From: Dactylosporangium sp040689395
GTDB taxonomy: Bacteria > Actinomycetota > Actinomycetes > Mycobacteriales > Micromonosporaceae
Direction of reading: 5' to 3'
Length of the DNA stretch: 64,000 bases
NCBI RefSeq assembly: GCF_040689395.1
Contig: NZ_JBFAZX010000021.1
Span: 68,623-132,622 of the forward strand
In this document: positions 44,309 to 53,217 of the stretch, in pieces
Layout of the letters: the number at the start of each line of letters is the position of its first letter
Position numbering within the stretch: position 1 is the first letter of the stretch
The notes under the pieces: model-generated
What the model was told of the DNA's origin: nothing
The model's database searches: none
The model's input: the letters and a program-made list of their open reading frames with translations, nothing else
Translations under genes and position numbers: made by a program

Positions 44309-45901
44309 ATGCGAAACGCCCAACGCTCCACACGACTTCGAGCTTCCGGGGAGAAACCACGCTGGCTGCGAGCAGCCGCGGGCGCTCTCGCCGCGGTGAC
44401 AGGAATCGCCGTCCTGACCGCGTGCGGCGGCGGCAGCACGGACGCCTCCTCCGGCAGCGCCGGCAAGACAGAGCTGAGGATCGGCCTGCAGACCGCTGGG
44501 ACGAGCCTGAATCCCGCCGTCAACGGCAGCGGATCCTCGACCCAGATCTCGGCGCTGACTAACGCCGCGATCACCCACATCCAGCCCGACGGATCCGTCA
44601 GTCCCGGTCTGGCGACCTCGTGGCACTATGTCGGCTCGGGCAATACCCAGTTCCAGTTCACCCTGCGACAAGACGCCAAGTTCTCTGACGGCAGCCCGGT
44701 CACGTCGCAGGCGGTGAAGGGCTGGCTGGAGTACTTCGCCAAGGCCGGCGGATCGTTCGCCAAGTCCATCCCCATCAGCTCCATCGACACCACCGACGAC
44801 CACACCGTGGTCCTGCACTTGTCCTCACCGAACCCGATCGTGCCGTACCTGCTCAGCGAGGTCTTCAACATCGGCTTCGTCGCCAGTCCGGCCGCGGTCG
44901 CCGATCCGGCGAGCCTGGCCACCAATCCGGCCGGAGCCGGGCCGTATCAAGTCGTGCCCTCAGAGTCGGTCGCCAACGACCATTACACCTTCGTCCCGAA
45001 CAAGCACTACTACGACCAGTCGAAGATCAAATACAACAAAGTCACCGTCAAGATCATCCCGCAGGCGTCGACCATGCTCGCGGCTTTGCAGTCCAATCAG
45101 CTCGATGTGGCCAGCGGCGATGTCAGCACGGCCGAGGCCGCTTCCTCGGCTGGATTCAACGTGGTCAGCGGACCCTTCGGCTGGGCCGGCATCCTCATCA
45201 TCGATCGCAGCGGCACGACTTCGCCGGCCCTAGCCGACGTCCGGGTCCGTCAGGCGCTGAATTATGCCGTGGACCGCAAGGCGATCGCATCTGGGGTGCT
45301 CGGCAAGGGAGCGATACCGACCTCCCAGCCGATCACGACGGACGGCTACGACCCCAGCTACGACGACTACTACAGCTATGACCCGGACAAGGCCAAGGCC
45401 CTGCTGTCGGCCGCCGGGTACGGGAACGGGTTCAGCCTCAATGTGATCTGCCCTGTTTACTACGGCGCCGCGGGCTGCCCCCTCACCGAGGCAGTTGCTC
45501 AAGACCTGAGCAAGGTGGGCGTCAAGTTGACCGTGAAGAACAATGCGACGCAGAGCGAGCACGTCAAGCTGCTCGTGGGAGGCACCTATCCGGCTGCTGG
45601 TTTCCTGCAGAACCCCAACGTGCCGATGTTCCAGCTGTACGGCTTCGACTTCGCTCCAAAAGCGGTGCTCAATCACCCGGGCTGGAACGATCCGACGCTC
45701 GACAAACTCTGGCAGGATGGGTCAGCGGCGGCCGATCCGGCGCCCTATTGGAAGCAGATGACCGCGCGAGTAGTCACCGAGGCCTACCAGCTGCCCATCG
45801 CCAGCACCGTCGCGCACTGGTACGTGGCCAAACACGTCACCGGCGTAAAGTTCTCGCCGGCGAGCTCATCGCCGCTTCCAACCGAATGGTCGCCGAACTA
45901 A
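44309..45901 (+). CDS. ABC transporter substrate-binding lipoprotein (peptide/nickel type)
   Basis: 530 residues from the ATG at 44309, chosen because it gives a normal-length lipoprotein signal (WLRAAAGALAAVTGIAVLTAC, lipobox LTAC); in-frame starts at 44252 (GTG) and 44261 couple it to the preceding gene. The SBP_bac_5 fold shows LTNAAITHIQPDGSVSPGLA, TFTL-like FQFTLRQDAKFSDGSPVTSQ, GAGPYQVVPSES and VRVRQALNYAVDRKAIA. Typical ligands are oligopeptides or nickel, but the operon context argues for an organosulfur compound or a sulfur-containing peptide. Confidence 0.88.
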   Translation: MRNAQRSTRLRASGEKPRWLRAAAGALAAVTGIAVLTACGGGSTDASSGSAGKTELRIGLQTAGTSLNPAVNGSGSSTQISALTNAAITHIQPDGSVSPGLATSWHYVGSGNTQFQFTLRQDAKFSDGSPVTSQAVKGWLEYFAKAGGSFAKSIPISSIDTTDDHTVVLHLSSPNPIVPYLLSEVFNIGFVASPAAVADPASLATNPAGAGPYQVVPSESVANDHYTFVPNKHYYDQSKIKYNKVTVKIIPQASTMLAALQSNQLDVASGDVSTAEAASSAGFNVVSGPFGWAGILIIDRSGTTSPALADVRVRQALNYAVDRKAIASGVLGKGAIPTSQPITTDGYDPSYDDYYSYDPDKAKALLSAAGYGNGFSLNVICPVYYGAAGCPLTEAVAQDLSKVGVKLTVKNNATQSEHVKLLVGGTYPAAGFLQNPNVPMFQLYGFDFAPKAVLNHPGWNDPTLDKLWQDGSAAADPAPYWKQMTARVVTEAYQLPIASTVAHWYVAKHVTGVKFSPASSSPLPTEWSPN

Positions 45902-46929
45902 CGACGTCGGGCGACCCGGGTCAAAATAGCCGCGGCAATCCGCTGCTGACCCGGGTCCGCCCGGCCCACCAGTTCATGAGACGCCCGCTGGTCACGCTCG
46001 TCGGCCAGCGGGTCGCGCTCGCGGTACCGCTGCTGATGTTGGTGTCGGCATTGAGCTACCTGCTCGTGTCGCTCACGCCCGGCGACGCGGCCGTGAGCAT
46101 CCTCGGGCCGACCGCTCCACCCGAGGCGTACGACAACCTTCGACACACACTGGGTCTCAACGAGCCGGTCTACAAGCAGTACGGTCATTGGCTCGGGCAA
46201 GCCCTCCAAGGAGACCTTGGTCGATCCCTCTTCAGCGGTCAAGCGGTCAGCGAGATGATCGTCCAGCGGCTACCGGTCACACTTTGGCTCATCGGGGGTG
46301 CGCTGCTGGTCAGCCTGATCGCCGGCGTCGGGCTCGGAATGCTGTCGGTGACGGGTCGGTTCGGGCTGGGCCGGCTGGCCGACCTCGTCGCTGTGATCGG
46401 GTTCGCGATGCCCGCCTTCTGGATCGGCGTCGAGCTGGTCGCCATATTCGCAGTGAAACTCCGGTGGCTACCCGCGATTGGATATGTCAGTCCCGAACAG
46501 TCCCTGACCGGCTGGCTGCGATCCCTGATCCTACCTGTAACAGCGTTGTCATTGCACGGAATCGCCGTCCTTGCCAAGCAGACCCGTGAAGCACTGCTCG
46601 ACGTGCTCAATAGTGAGTTCGTGCACGACGCACGCAGCAACGGCATACCTGAGCGATCGATTCTGTTCCGGCACGCTTTCAAGAACATCGCGCCGCGGAT
46701 AGCGACCGTGCTCGGAGTACAGGCCGTCGTGATGCTGGGCGGCAGTGTGCTCGTCGAGAACGTCTACGCCTTACCGGGCCTGGGCTCGTTGATCGTATCG
46801 GCCGCCGTGCAGCATGACCTGCCGCTGGTGCAAGGCGTCGCGGTGTGCTTCACGATCTTCGTCGTCGTGATCAACCTGCTGATCGATTTCATCTGCATGG
46901 CCCTCAATCCCCGGAGCGCGACGTGGTAA
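45886..46929 (+). CDS. ABC transporter permease, DppB/OppB type
   Basis: 347 residues if the ATG at 45886 is used, which overlaps the lipoprotein gene by 16 nt; ATG 45976 is an alternative that starts just before the first helix. Six transmembrane helices, DppB marks PGDAAVSILGPTAPPEAYDN, LGLNEPVYKQYGHWLGQALQ, and the ATPase-contact loop KQTREALLDVLNSEFVHDAR SNGIPE region near 46580-46650. It forms the channel with the permease domain of the next protein. Confidence 0.88.
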   Translation: MVAELTTSGDPGQNSRGNPLLTRVRPAHQFMRRPLVTLVGQRVALAVPLLMLVSALSYLLVSLTPGDAAVSILGPTAPPEAYDNLRHTLGLNEPVYKQYGHWLGQALQGDLGRSLFSGQAVSEMIVQRLPVTLWLIGGALLVSLIAGVGLGMLSVTGRFGLGRLADLVAVIGFAMPAFWIGVELVAIFAVKLRWLPAIGYVSPEQSLTGWLRSLILPVTALSLHGIAVLAKQTREALLDVLNSEFVHDARSNGIPERSILFRHAFKNIAPRIATVLGVQAVVMLGGSVLVENVYALPGLGSLIVSAAVQHDLPLVQGVAVCFTIFVVVINLLIDFICMALNPRSATW

Positions 46930-46943
46930 GCAGCGAGGACAAT

Positions 46944-48872
46944 ATGGAGTCACCGACTCGCCACGCCACACCCGTGCCAGGCAATCTTGTCACGCGGCTG
47001 CTGCGCCGGCCGGCTACCGCGATCGCCGTGCTCTGGTTACTCGGCGCGGTGGCGACCGGCGTTCTCGCTCCGCTGCTCCTGCCGGACGTCGCGACCCAGC
47101 ACGCAGGGGATCTCGCATCGGTCCGCCAGGGCCCGAGCGGCGAGCATCTGCTAGGCACCGACACGCTCGGCCGTGACGTCCTGGACCGGCTCCTTGTCGG
47201 CAGCCGAGTCACGCTGCTCGGCGTCGTGGAGGCCATGATCGTGGTCCTCGCTCTTGGTCTCCCGCTCGGCCTGGCCGCCGGATACTTTCGGGGACGATTT
47301 GATCGAGTCGTTGGCTGGTTGGCCGATCTTGTCTTCTCAGTTCCGGCGATCATCATCGTCATCGTGGTGCTGTCGGTCTTCCGGAGCAACATGCTCGCTG
47401 CGATGTGCACGCTCGGGCTTCTGCAAGCTCCCGCTCTCATGCGCGTGGTACGCACGGCGACGATGTCGGTCACTGATCAGGCCTACATTCAATCAGCCCG
47501 CGTCTCGGGTCTGTCCGGCTCCTACATCATCAGCCGGCACGTGCTGCCCCGCATCGCCGGAGCGGTGATCGTGCAAGCCTCACTGCTGGCCTGCTTCGCG
47601 CTGACCGCGCAGACCGGACTGGCCTTCCTCAACCTCCTTGTTGCCGCGCCCGCACCCAGCTGGGGCGGCATGATCGCCGACGGTGCCAGCGTCATCATTC
47701 AAGATCCGTGGCTGATCTGGCCGCCGGGCATCGCGATCGCGCTCACCATCATCAGCCTCACGCAGCTATCCGACGCGCTCCGTGACAACATCACGCAGGC
47801 CTGGGCGGGAAACCGCCCGCCGAGGCGTGCCCACCACCGGACCGCGCACGGCCCCGACCCGCGCCCCGTCGATCGGTCCGGTTCGATCGAGCAGGACGCT
47901 GCCCTCCTCTCGATCTCCGACTTGAGCGTAGTGTTCGACACTCCCGGCGGCACTGTCCAAGTACTCCGTGATGTCAACCTGAGTCTCGAGAAGGGCAAGA
48001 TACTTGGCTTGGTCGGTGAATCAGGGTGCGGAAAGACAATTACGGCAACCTCGATCCTGGGACTGCTGCCCGGCAGCGGACGGGTGTCAGCCGGCGCGAT
48101 CCGCTTTGCCGGGCATGAGCTCACGGCACTTTCCCAGCGCTCCATGCGCCGCCTGCGGGGGCGCGAGATCGCCTTCGTCTCCCAGCATCCAATGAGCAGC
48201 CTGGATCCGTCTTTCCGAGTGGGCTCCCAGATTCGGGAAGCGATCCGCCGCCACCACGATATGACCCGTCGCGAAGCCCGGCACCGGACCCGCGCCCTGC
48301 TGGAGGCGGTGCACTTACCCGAGCCTCAGGCTGTCGCACGTTCGTTCCCGCACGAACTCTCCGGCGGCATGGCTCAGCGGGTGTCGATCGCTCGCGCCTT
48401 AGCCGGCGATCCTGCACTACTCATCGCAGACGAGCCCACCACCGCACTCGACAGCACGGTGCAGTCGGGGATTCTGGACCTGCTGCGCGAGATCACGGCG
48501 ACCCGAGACACATCGGTCCTATTGATCACCCACGACTTGGCAGTCGTCGCCGAGGTATGCGACGACGTGGCGGTGATGTACGCGGGAGAAGTTGTCGAGC
48601 GAGGTCCCATCGCGACTATCTTCGCCGATCCGGTCCATCCCTACACCCGCGCACTTTTGGCCTCGAATCCGCACAACGCGCCAGCCGGCAAGCCGCTGCA
48701 GGTGATTCCCGGAAGCGTCCCACCGCCGGGAACGTGGCCGTCCGGTTGCCACTTCGCGGCCCGCTGCGCCTTCGTCCGCAAGGAGTGTGAGGCTGGGGTC
48801 ATACCGATGATCCCACTTCCCGGCCAGCGAAGTGCACGCTGCATCAGACACGATCAGGTGAGCAATGTCTAG
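46944..48872 (+). CDS. Fused ABC permease (DppC type) and ATP-binding protein (DppD type)
   Basis: 642 residues from the ATG at 46944 (GAGGA upstream; a GTG at 46923 is also in frame). Residues about 1-275 are a DppC-like permease (GTDTLGRDVLDRLLVGSRVT; IQSARVSGLSGSYIISRHVL). After a hydrophilic linker of about 35 residues comes an ATPase: Walker A GESGCGKT, signature LSGGMAQRVSIARAL, Walker B LLIADEPTTALD, and the C-terminal oligopeptide-transporter Cys region (PSGCHFAARCAFVRKEC). Usually these are two genes. The fusion is in one uninterrupted frame and fixes 1:1 stoichiometry. Confidence 0.9.
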   Translation: MESPTRHATPVPGNLVTRLLRRPATAIAVLWLLGAVATGVLAPLLLPDVATQHAGDLASVRQGPSGEHLLGTDTLGRDVLDRLLVGSRVTLLGVVEAMIVVLALGLPLGLAAGYFRGRFDRVVGWLADLVFSVPAIIIVIVVLSVFRSNMLAAMCTLGLLQAPALMRVVRTATMSVTDQAYIQSARVSGLSGSYIISRHVLPRIAGAVIVQASLLACFALTAQTGLAFLNLLVAAPAPSWGGMIADGASVIIQDPWLIWPPGIAIALTIISLTQLSDALRDNITQAWAGNRPPRRAHHRTAHGPDPRPVDRSGSIEQDAALLSISDLSVVFDTPGGTVQVLRDVNLSLEKGKILGLVGESGCGKTITATSILGLLPGSGRVSAGAIRFAGHELTALSQRSMRRLRGREIAFVSQHPMSSLDPSFRVGSQIREAIRRHHDMTRREARHRTRALLEAVHLPEPQAVARSFPHELSGGMAQRVSIARALAGDPALLIADEPTTALDSTVQSGILDLLREITATRDTSVLLITHDLAVVAEVCDDVAVMYAGEVVERGPIATIFADPVHPYTRALLASNPHNAPAGKPLQVIPGSVPPPGTWPSGCHFAARCAFVRKECEAGVIPMIPLPGQRSARCIRHDQVSNV

Positions 48873-49980
48873 CGACCCAACATCGCCCTTCTTGCTTGAT
48901 GTCCGCAACCTAGAGGTGCGATACCGACGCGGCCGGAACACCTCCGGCGTGCGTGCCGTTGACGGCGTCAGCCTCACGGTCGCGGCAGCTCAGACCGTGG
49001 CCCTTGTCGGCGAATCGGGCTCCGGAAAGTCGAGCATCGCCCGCGCGGTCCTCGGCCTCACTCCGACCGCAGGGGGTTCCATCCTGTTTCAGGACACGGA
49101 CATCACCCACTTCACCAACAGGCAGCGGCGCACGCTGCACGCGTCAATGCAGGCAGTGTTCCAAGATCCTTACGCCTCCCTGAACCCAGCGCGCACCATT
49201 GGCAAGAGTCTGGTCGAGACTCTTCGTCCGCAGCGGGTCGACAGCGACGTCGCCAGGTCACGGGCGACCGCGATGCTCGAGCGGGTCGGCCTGCCAAGGT
49301 CAGCTATTGATCGCTACCCAGCCCAGTTCTCCGGTGGCCAGCGTCAACGAATCGCTATCGCCCGGGCCCTCATGACGCAGGCCCGGCTGGTGATCTGCGA
49401 TGAGCCTGTAAGCGCCCTCGACCTCTCGGTGCAAGCGCAGATCCTCAATATTCTCCGCGACCTCCAGGACACCCTGGGAGTCAGCTACCTGTTCATCTCT
49501 CACGACCTTCCGGTCGTTCGGCACATCGCGCACCGAACTGTCGTGCTTTATCGGGGCCAAGTCATGGAGGCCGGACCGACACGGGCGGTGCACGACTCCC
49601 CCGCGCACCCATACACGAGGCTCTTGCTTGATAGCGTGCCTGCACCTGACGGCGCCCGCCGCCGTTCGGTGTCGGCGGCGCGTCTGTCAGCCCAACCGAG
49701 CGGCGCGCCCGCCGCTCGGCCATCGACCGGCTGCCCGTTCGCCGGCCGGTGCCTCTACGCGGTCAGTGTTTGCGCGGTGGAGCGTCCGGCGATAGAGATA
49801 ACCCCTGACGGTGCAGCGGTAGCCTGCCACCGTTGGCGGGAGTTGCCCGGGCGGACGCCGACGCGTGTCGGGGAGCCGCTGGGCACCGTCACCGGACCGT
49901 ACCCGGCGGGGCAGCCGCCGATCTCGGCCGTCGGCTCGCACACGGTCGTCGACGAACCGCCGTCGCCCTCGTCGTCGTAG
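48865..49980 (+). CDS. ABC transporter ATP-binding protein, DppF/OppF type
   Basis: 371 residues, starting 8 nt before the previous stop. Walker A GESGSGKS, Q-loop FQDPYASLNPARTIG, signature FSGGQRQRIAIARAL, Walker B LVICDEPVSALD and the terminal Cys segment CPFAGRCLYAVSVC. It should pair with the ATPase half of the fused protein. The final 45 residues are a Pro/Ser tail beyond the family domain. Last gene of the operon; a strong hairpin follows 30 nt downstream. Confidence 0.92.
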   Translation: MSSDPTSPFLLDVRNLEVRYRRGRNTSGVRAVDGVSLTVAAAQTVALVGESGSGKSSIARAVLGLTPTAGGSILFQDTDITHFTNRQRRTLHASMQAVFQDPYASLNPARTIGKSLVETLRPQRVDSDVARSRATAMLERVGLPRSAIDRYPAQFSGGQRQRIAIARALMTQARLVICDEPVSALDLSVQAQILNILRDLQDTLGVSYLFISHDLPVVRHIAHRTVVLYRGQVMEAGPTRAVHDSPAHPYTRLLLDSVPAPDGARRRSVSAARLSAQPSGAPAARPSTGCPFAGRCLYAVSVCAVERPAIEITPDGAAVACHRWRELPGRTPTRVGEPLGTVTGPYPAGQPPISAVGSHTVVDEPPSPSSS

Positions 49981-50009
49981 ACGTTGGCGATACCGGACTT
50001 GAGGAGGTG

Positions 50010-50046
50010 GGCGCGCCGACGGCACGCTCCGCGCCGTCGGCGCGCC
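50010..50046 (+). terminator. Strong hairpin terminator ending the organosulfur operon
   Basis: A perfect 14-bp stem, GGCGCGCCGACGGC with GCCGTCGGCGCGCC, encloses a 9-nt loop. It begins 30 nt after the last ABC ATPase gene. Confidence 0.82.
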
Positions 50047-50253
50047 TAGCCCTGGCCTCGAGCCGCAGTAGCATCTTTCCTTGCCCTGCCAGGTGTTCAG
50101 GACCGTTCGCTTGCCGTCGGCGTGATCTCGTCAGCCCCCATTACGCAGCCAACAGGGCAACTTCACGGAGCGGCCCAAGAACGTCACCGCGGGTTCAGAC
50201 CGGTCCCGTGACCAACGCAGCCTCAGCCGCTGCGCCGGTTTTCGTTCCCATGT

Positions 50254-50273
50254 TCCGTAACCCCCGTTACGGA
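50254..50273. repeat. 8-bp inverted repeat upstream of the nitroreductase gene
   Basis: TCCGTAAC and GTTACGGA flank CCCC, about 125-140 bp before the start. It may be an operator; it does not match the DosR-like box. Confidence 0.4.
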
Positions 50274-50395
50274 CCGTACCGGCCCGACGCCGTGGCGCCC
50301 CTGCCCGCGCCCGGGTTCGCGAAGCGGGCCGGAGTAGGCACGGCCGCAGCGGGCAGAAGGTCGGACGACCCGCAGCGAGCGAGGGGAGAGCCGTC

Positions 50396-51466
50396 ATGCC
50401 GGCCAATCAGAAGAACCCGCGGCCCGGTCCGGCGACGACATTCCAGGTCCGGCCGGTCTGCCGGACCCTCGCCCGTGCCGCGCTGGCGGCGCTGCACGCG
50501 CCGTCGGTGCTCAACACCCAGCCGTGGCGGTGGCACATCGTGGACGAGACCGCGATGCTGTACGCCGACCAGCGCCGCCGGCTGCACGCCGTGGACACCG
50601 CCGGCCGGCTGCTCGTGCTCAGCTGCGGCACCGCGCTGCACCACGCGTGCGTCACGCTCGCCGCCGACGGGGTCGACTTCGAGGTGCGCCCGTTCCCCGC
50701 CGCTGACGACCCGGATCTGCTGGCCGAGGTGCGCTACCGCGGCGAGGCGCAACCCTCGGCCGAGGCGCAACGCCTGCGCCGCGCCATCACGCTGCGCCGC
50801 TCGGACCGCCGGCCCTTCGCCGGCACCGCGGTGCCCGGCGAGGCGCTCGATGGCCTGCGCGACGCCGCCGAGCGAAACGGCGCGCACCTGCACCTGGCCT
50901 GGTCCCGCGATCTCACGGGCATCGCGCTCGCGGCAGGACGGGCCGCGGCGGTACAGCTGGCGGACCCGGCCTACCGCGCCGAGCTCGCCGCCTGGATCCG
51001 TCAGCCCGGCGAGGGCCACGACGGCGTTACGGTCGACACCCTGGCGCCGGCCGGCGCGCGGCCGGTGCCGATCCGCGACTTCCACGCCACCGGCATGCTC
51101 CCGGGCGCCTCCAGCGATGCCGACCTCTCCGACCGGGAGGCGCGATACGGCATCGTCGTCACCGACGGCGACGGCCCGGCCGACTGGCTCACCGCCGGCG
51201 TGGCCCTCTCCGCGGTCCTGCTCACCGCGACCGCCGATCACCTGGCCACGTCCGCGATGAGCGACCTGGTCGAGAACGAGGCGGCCCGCATCATGCTGCG
51301 GCGCACGCTCGGCAACGTCGGCTACCCGCAGATCGGCATCCGGATCGGGGTACCGTCCGGCGGGCCGCCGCTTCCGAAGGCGCCGCGCCGGCCGTCGGCG
51401 GAGGTCATCGAGGTCGTCGCCGAACCGGTTCCCGGCGACGCGGTCCCGCCCGCCGCTTCGCCGTGA
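50396..51466 (+). CDS. Acg-family (Rv2032-like) nitroreductase-fold protein
   Basis: 356 residues from an ATG preceded by GAGGGGAGAG. The protein is a double nitroreductase-like fold of the Acg type: AALHAPSVLNTQPWRWHIVD near the start, LRRSDRRPFAGTAVPGEALD in the middle, VALSAVLLTATADHLATSAM and GYPQIGIRIG at the end. Acg proteins are strongly DosR-induced in mycobacteria; they are thought to bind flavin without being efficient reductases. A second member is encoded at 60979-61971. Confidence 0.88.
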   Translation: MPANQKNPRPGPATTFQVRPVCRTLARAALAALHAPSVLNTQPWRWHIVDETAMLYADQRRRLHAVDTAGRLLVLSCGTALHHACVTLAADGVDFEVRPFPAADDPDLLAEVRYRGEAQPSAEAQRLRRAITLRRSDRRPFAGTAVPGEALDGLRDAAERNGAHLHLAWSRDLTGIALAAGRAAAVQLADPAYRAELAAWIRQPGEGHDGVTVDTLAPAGARPVPIRDFHATGMLPGASSDADLSDREARYGIVVTDGDGPADWLTAGVALSAVLLTATADHLATSAMSDLVENEAARIMLRRTLGNVGYPQIGIRIGVPSGGPPLPKAPRRPSAEVIEVVAEPVPGDAVPPAASP

Positions 51467-51518
51467 CACCTCGCCGGCGGTCAGGCCTGCGGCGCGTCCC
51501 CAGAGGTCCCGGCCCACG

Positions 51519-51532
51519 GTGACCGACGGCCC
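51519..51532. promoter_or_regulatory. DosR/OsdR-like box upstream of CBS-BON gene 1
   Basis: GTGACCGACGGCCC matches GGGACCTTCGGCCC at 11 of 14 positions and lies 50-63 bp before the ATG at 51582. Confidence 0.4.
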
Positions 51533-51581
51533 TGACCGGGACGTGCCGAAAGGCGGAGCGTTGAACGGAAGGAGGTGTCCG

Positions 51582-52226
51582 ATGAACGAGCTGCACGTGT
51601 CCGACGTGATGACGCCGGAGGTCGTGGTCGCCACCGTGGACTGCCGAACGCGGCAGATCGTCGACGTGCTCACCGACTACGGGGTCAGCGGGATGCCCGT
51701 CGTCGACGAGGACGACCACGTGATCGGCATGGTGACGGAGGCCGACCTGATGCCCGAGCTCGCCGAGGCCGACGAAGGGACCACGGCCGCCGAGCGCACC
51801 GCCGCGCAGCTGATGAGCTCGCCGGCGGTGACGGTCGGCCCGGACGCACCGGTCCGCATCGCCGCCCGCCTCATGTCGCGCCATCGCGTCAAGCAACTGC
51901 CGGTCGTCGAGGACGGTTCGGGCCGCCTGGTCGGCATCCTCACCCGCGGCGACCTGATGCGCCGCACGATGCGGAGCGACGCGGCCGTGCAACGCGACGT
52001 CTTCGACAACGTCGTGCTGCCCGCCTTCGCCGTGGACCCGTCGCAGATCGCGGTCGACGTGACCGACGGCGTCGTCACCCTGGACGGCGCCGTCGAGCGG
52101 CGCAGCACCGCGCTGCGCCTGACCGCGCTGACGCGCACGGTCGACGGCGTCACCCGCGTGGTCGACGAGCTGAGCTGGCACGTCGACGACACCGCCGTAC
52201 CGCGGCGGCACCCGCACGACGATTGA
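51582..52226 (+). CDS. CBS-pair and BON domain protein 1
   Basis: 214 residues from the ATG at 51582, preceded by GGAAGGAGGTG. Two CBS motifs (VSDVMTPEVVVATVDCRTRQ; AAQLMSSPAVTVGPDAPVRI), each ending in the typical GMVTEADL / GILTRGDLMRR turn, form one Bateman module that usually binds adenosine nucleotides. Residues about 145-205 are a BON domain (DVTDGVVTLDGAVERRSTAL). CBS-BON proteins are frequent members of DosR/OsdR regulons. Their partner is not known. Confidence 0.9.
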   Translation: MNELHVSDVMTPEVVVATVDCRTRQIVDVLTDYGVSGMPVVDEDDHVIGMVTEADLMPELAEADEGTTAAERTAAQLMSSPAVTVGPDAPVRIAARLMSRHRVKQLPVVEDGSGRLVGILTRGDLMRRTMRSDAAVQRDVFDNVVLPAFAVDPSQIAVDVTDGVVTLDGAVERRSTALRLTALTRTVDGVTRVVDELSWHVDDTAVPRRHPHDD

Positions 52227-52264
52227 CCGCTCGTGCCGCGATCGGGCGGGTCGTCCGGCGTGAC

Positions 52265-52293
52265 CCCGGGCGGGTCCGCGAACGCCGCCCGGG
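52265..52293. terminator. Bidirectional terminator between CBS-BON gene 1 and a USP gene
   Basis: CCCGGGCGG and CCGCCCGGG form a perfect 9-bp stem around an 11-nt loop between two convergent genes. Confidence 0.6.
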
Positions 52294-52294
52294 A

Positions 52295-53188
52295 TCAGCC
52301 GGTCGGGACCGGCCGCAGGCCGGGGTGCCGCGCCGGGCGGACGACCGCGACCGGGCACGCCGCGTTGCGGGTGAGCACGTCCGGCACGCGGTTCGGCCAG
52401 CCGGTGGCCGGCGCCCCGGGATTGCGGTCGCCGACCACGACCAGCGCGGCATCGGCCGAGGCGTCGAGCAGGCGGGCGGCCGGGTCGAGCCCGGGCAGGA
52501 CGTCGACGGCCACCGGCACATCGGGGAACGCGACCCGCCACGCGGCGAGGGTCTCGCTGAGCGCGCGCCGCGTGTCCGCGTCGTCCGGCCAGGACCCGCC
52601 GTCGGGCCGCCGCACGAAGCACACCCGCAGCGACGTCCCGTGGCGGCGGGCGGCCTCGAACGCGTACGTCACCGCGGGCGAGCTCGACGCCGCGGGGTCG
52701 AGCCCCAGCAGCACCGGCCGGCCGCGGGCCTCCCCGGGCGGCGGTGTGTCCGCGCCGACGAGCATCACGGGGCAGCCGGTGTACGCCAACACGCGGGCCG
52801 CGGTCGCGCCGGCCGGGAGATGCCGGCCCGGCGGCGACGCGGGCGCGCCGCGCAGCGTCCGGCCGAGGACGAGCAGATCGGCCGAGCGCGATGCGCGGAT
52901 CAGCGCCGAGGCGGCCTTTCCATCGACCACGTTGGCCCGCACGTCCAGGCCCGGATGGTCGCGCCTGAGCGCCTCGACGGCCGCGTCGACCAGCCGCCAG
53001 GCCTCGTCGGTCGCGTCGCGCACCACGCCGGGCGGCACCAGCAGCGCGTACGCCGCCCGTTCCAGCTGGGCGTGGATCAGGCGCAGGAGGCCGCCGTCCG
53101 CCGCCGCCTCCGCGGCGGCGAACCGGGCGGCGGCCGCGGCGGCCGGGGACCCGTCATACCCGGCGACGATCCGGCGTCGTGTCAGCAT
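52295..53188 (-). CDS. Divergent tandem universal stress protein
   Basis: 297 residues from the ATG at 53188 (GAGGAGG upstream). Two USP folds start RRIVAGYDGSPAAAAAARFA and RPVLLGLDPAASSSPAVTYA. The glycine pattern for ATP binding seen in the neighbouring USPs is missing: the first domain has LVLGRTLRGAPASPPGR and the second VVVGDRNPGAPATGWPN. It is therefore probably a non-ATP-binding type. It lies 29 nt after CBS-BON gene 2 and is cotranscribed with it. Confidence 0.83.
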   Translation of the reverse strand: MLTRRRIVAGYDGSPAAAAAARFAAAEAAADGGLLRLIHAQLERAAYALLVPPGVVRDATDEAWRLVDAAVEALRRDHPGLDVRANVVDGKAASALIRASRSADLLVLGRTLRGAPASPPGRHLPAGATAARVLAYTGCPVMLVGADTPPPGEARGRPVLLGLDPAASSSPAVTYAFEAARRHGTSLRVCFVRRPDGGSWPDDADTRRALSETLAAWRVAFPDVPVAVDVLPGLDPAARLLDASADAALVVVGDRNPGAPATGWPNRVPDVLTRNAACPVAVVRPARHPGLRPVPTG

Positions 53189-53217
53189 CTCGCCTCCTCG
53201 GTGATCGGGCCTCGGCA

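Larger units (their letters stand above)
49981..50395. other. 415-bp gap between the organosulfur operon and the nitroreductase gene
   Basis: The left part holds the operon terminator. The rest has no gene I can support. It contains an 8-bp inverted repeat (50254-50273), a possible DosR-like box GGGCAGAAGGTCGG at 50351-50364 (32-45 bp before the nitroreductase start) and GGACCGTTCG at 50100. GC returns to the genome norm over this stretch. Confidence 0.45.

Noticed and set aside
46000..49980. Nickel or oligopeptide uptake as the plain function of the ABC genes
   Set aside because: The family permits it, but the tight coupling to four flavin monooxygenases makes an organosulfur substrate more likely; I left the substrate open.
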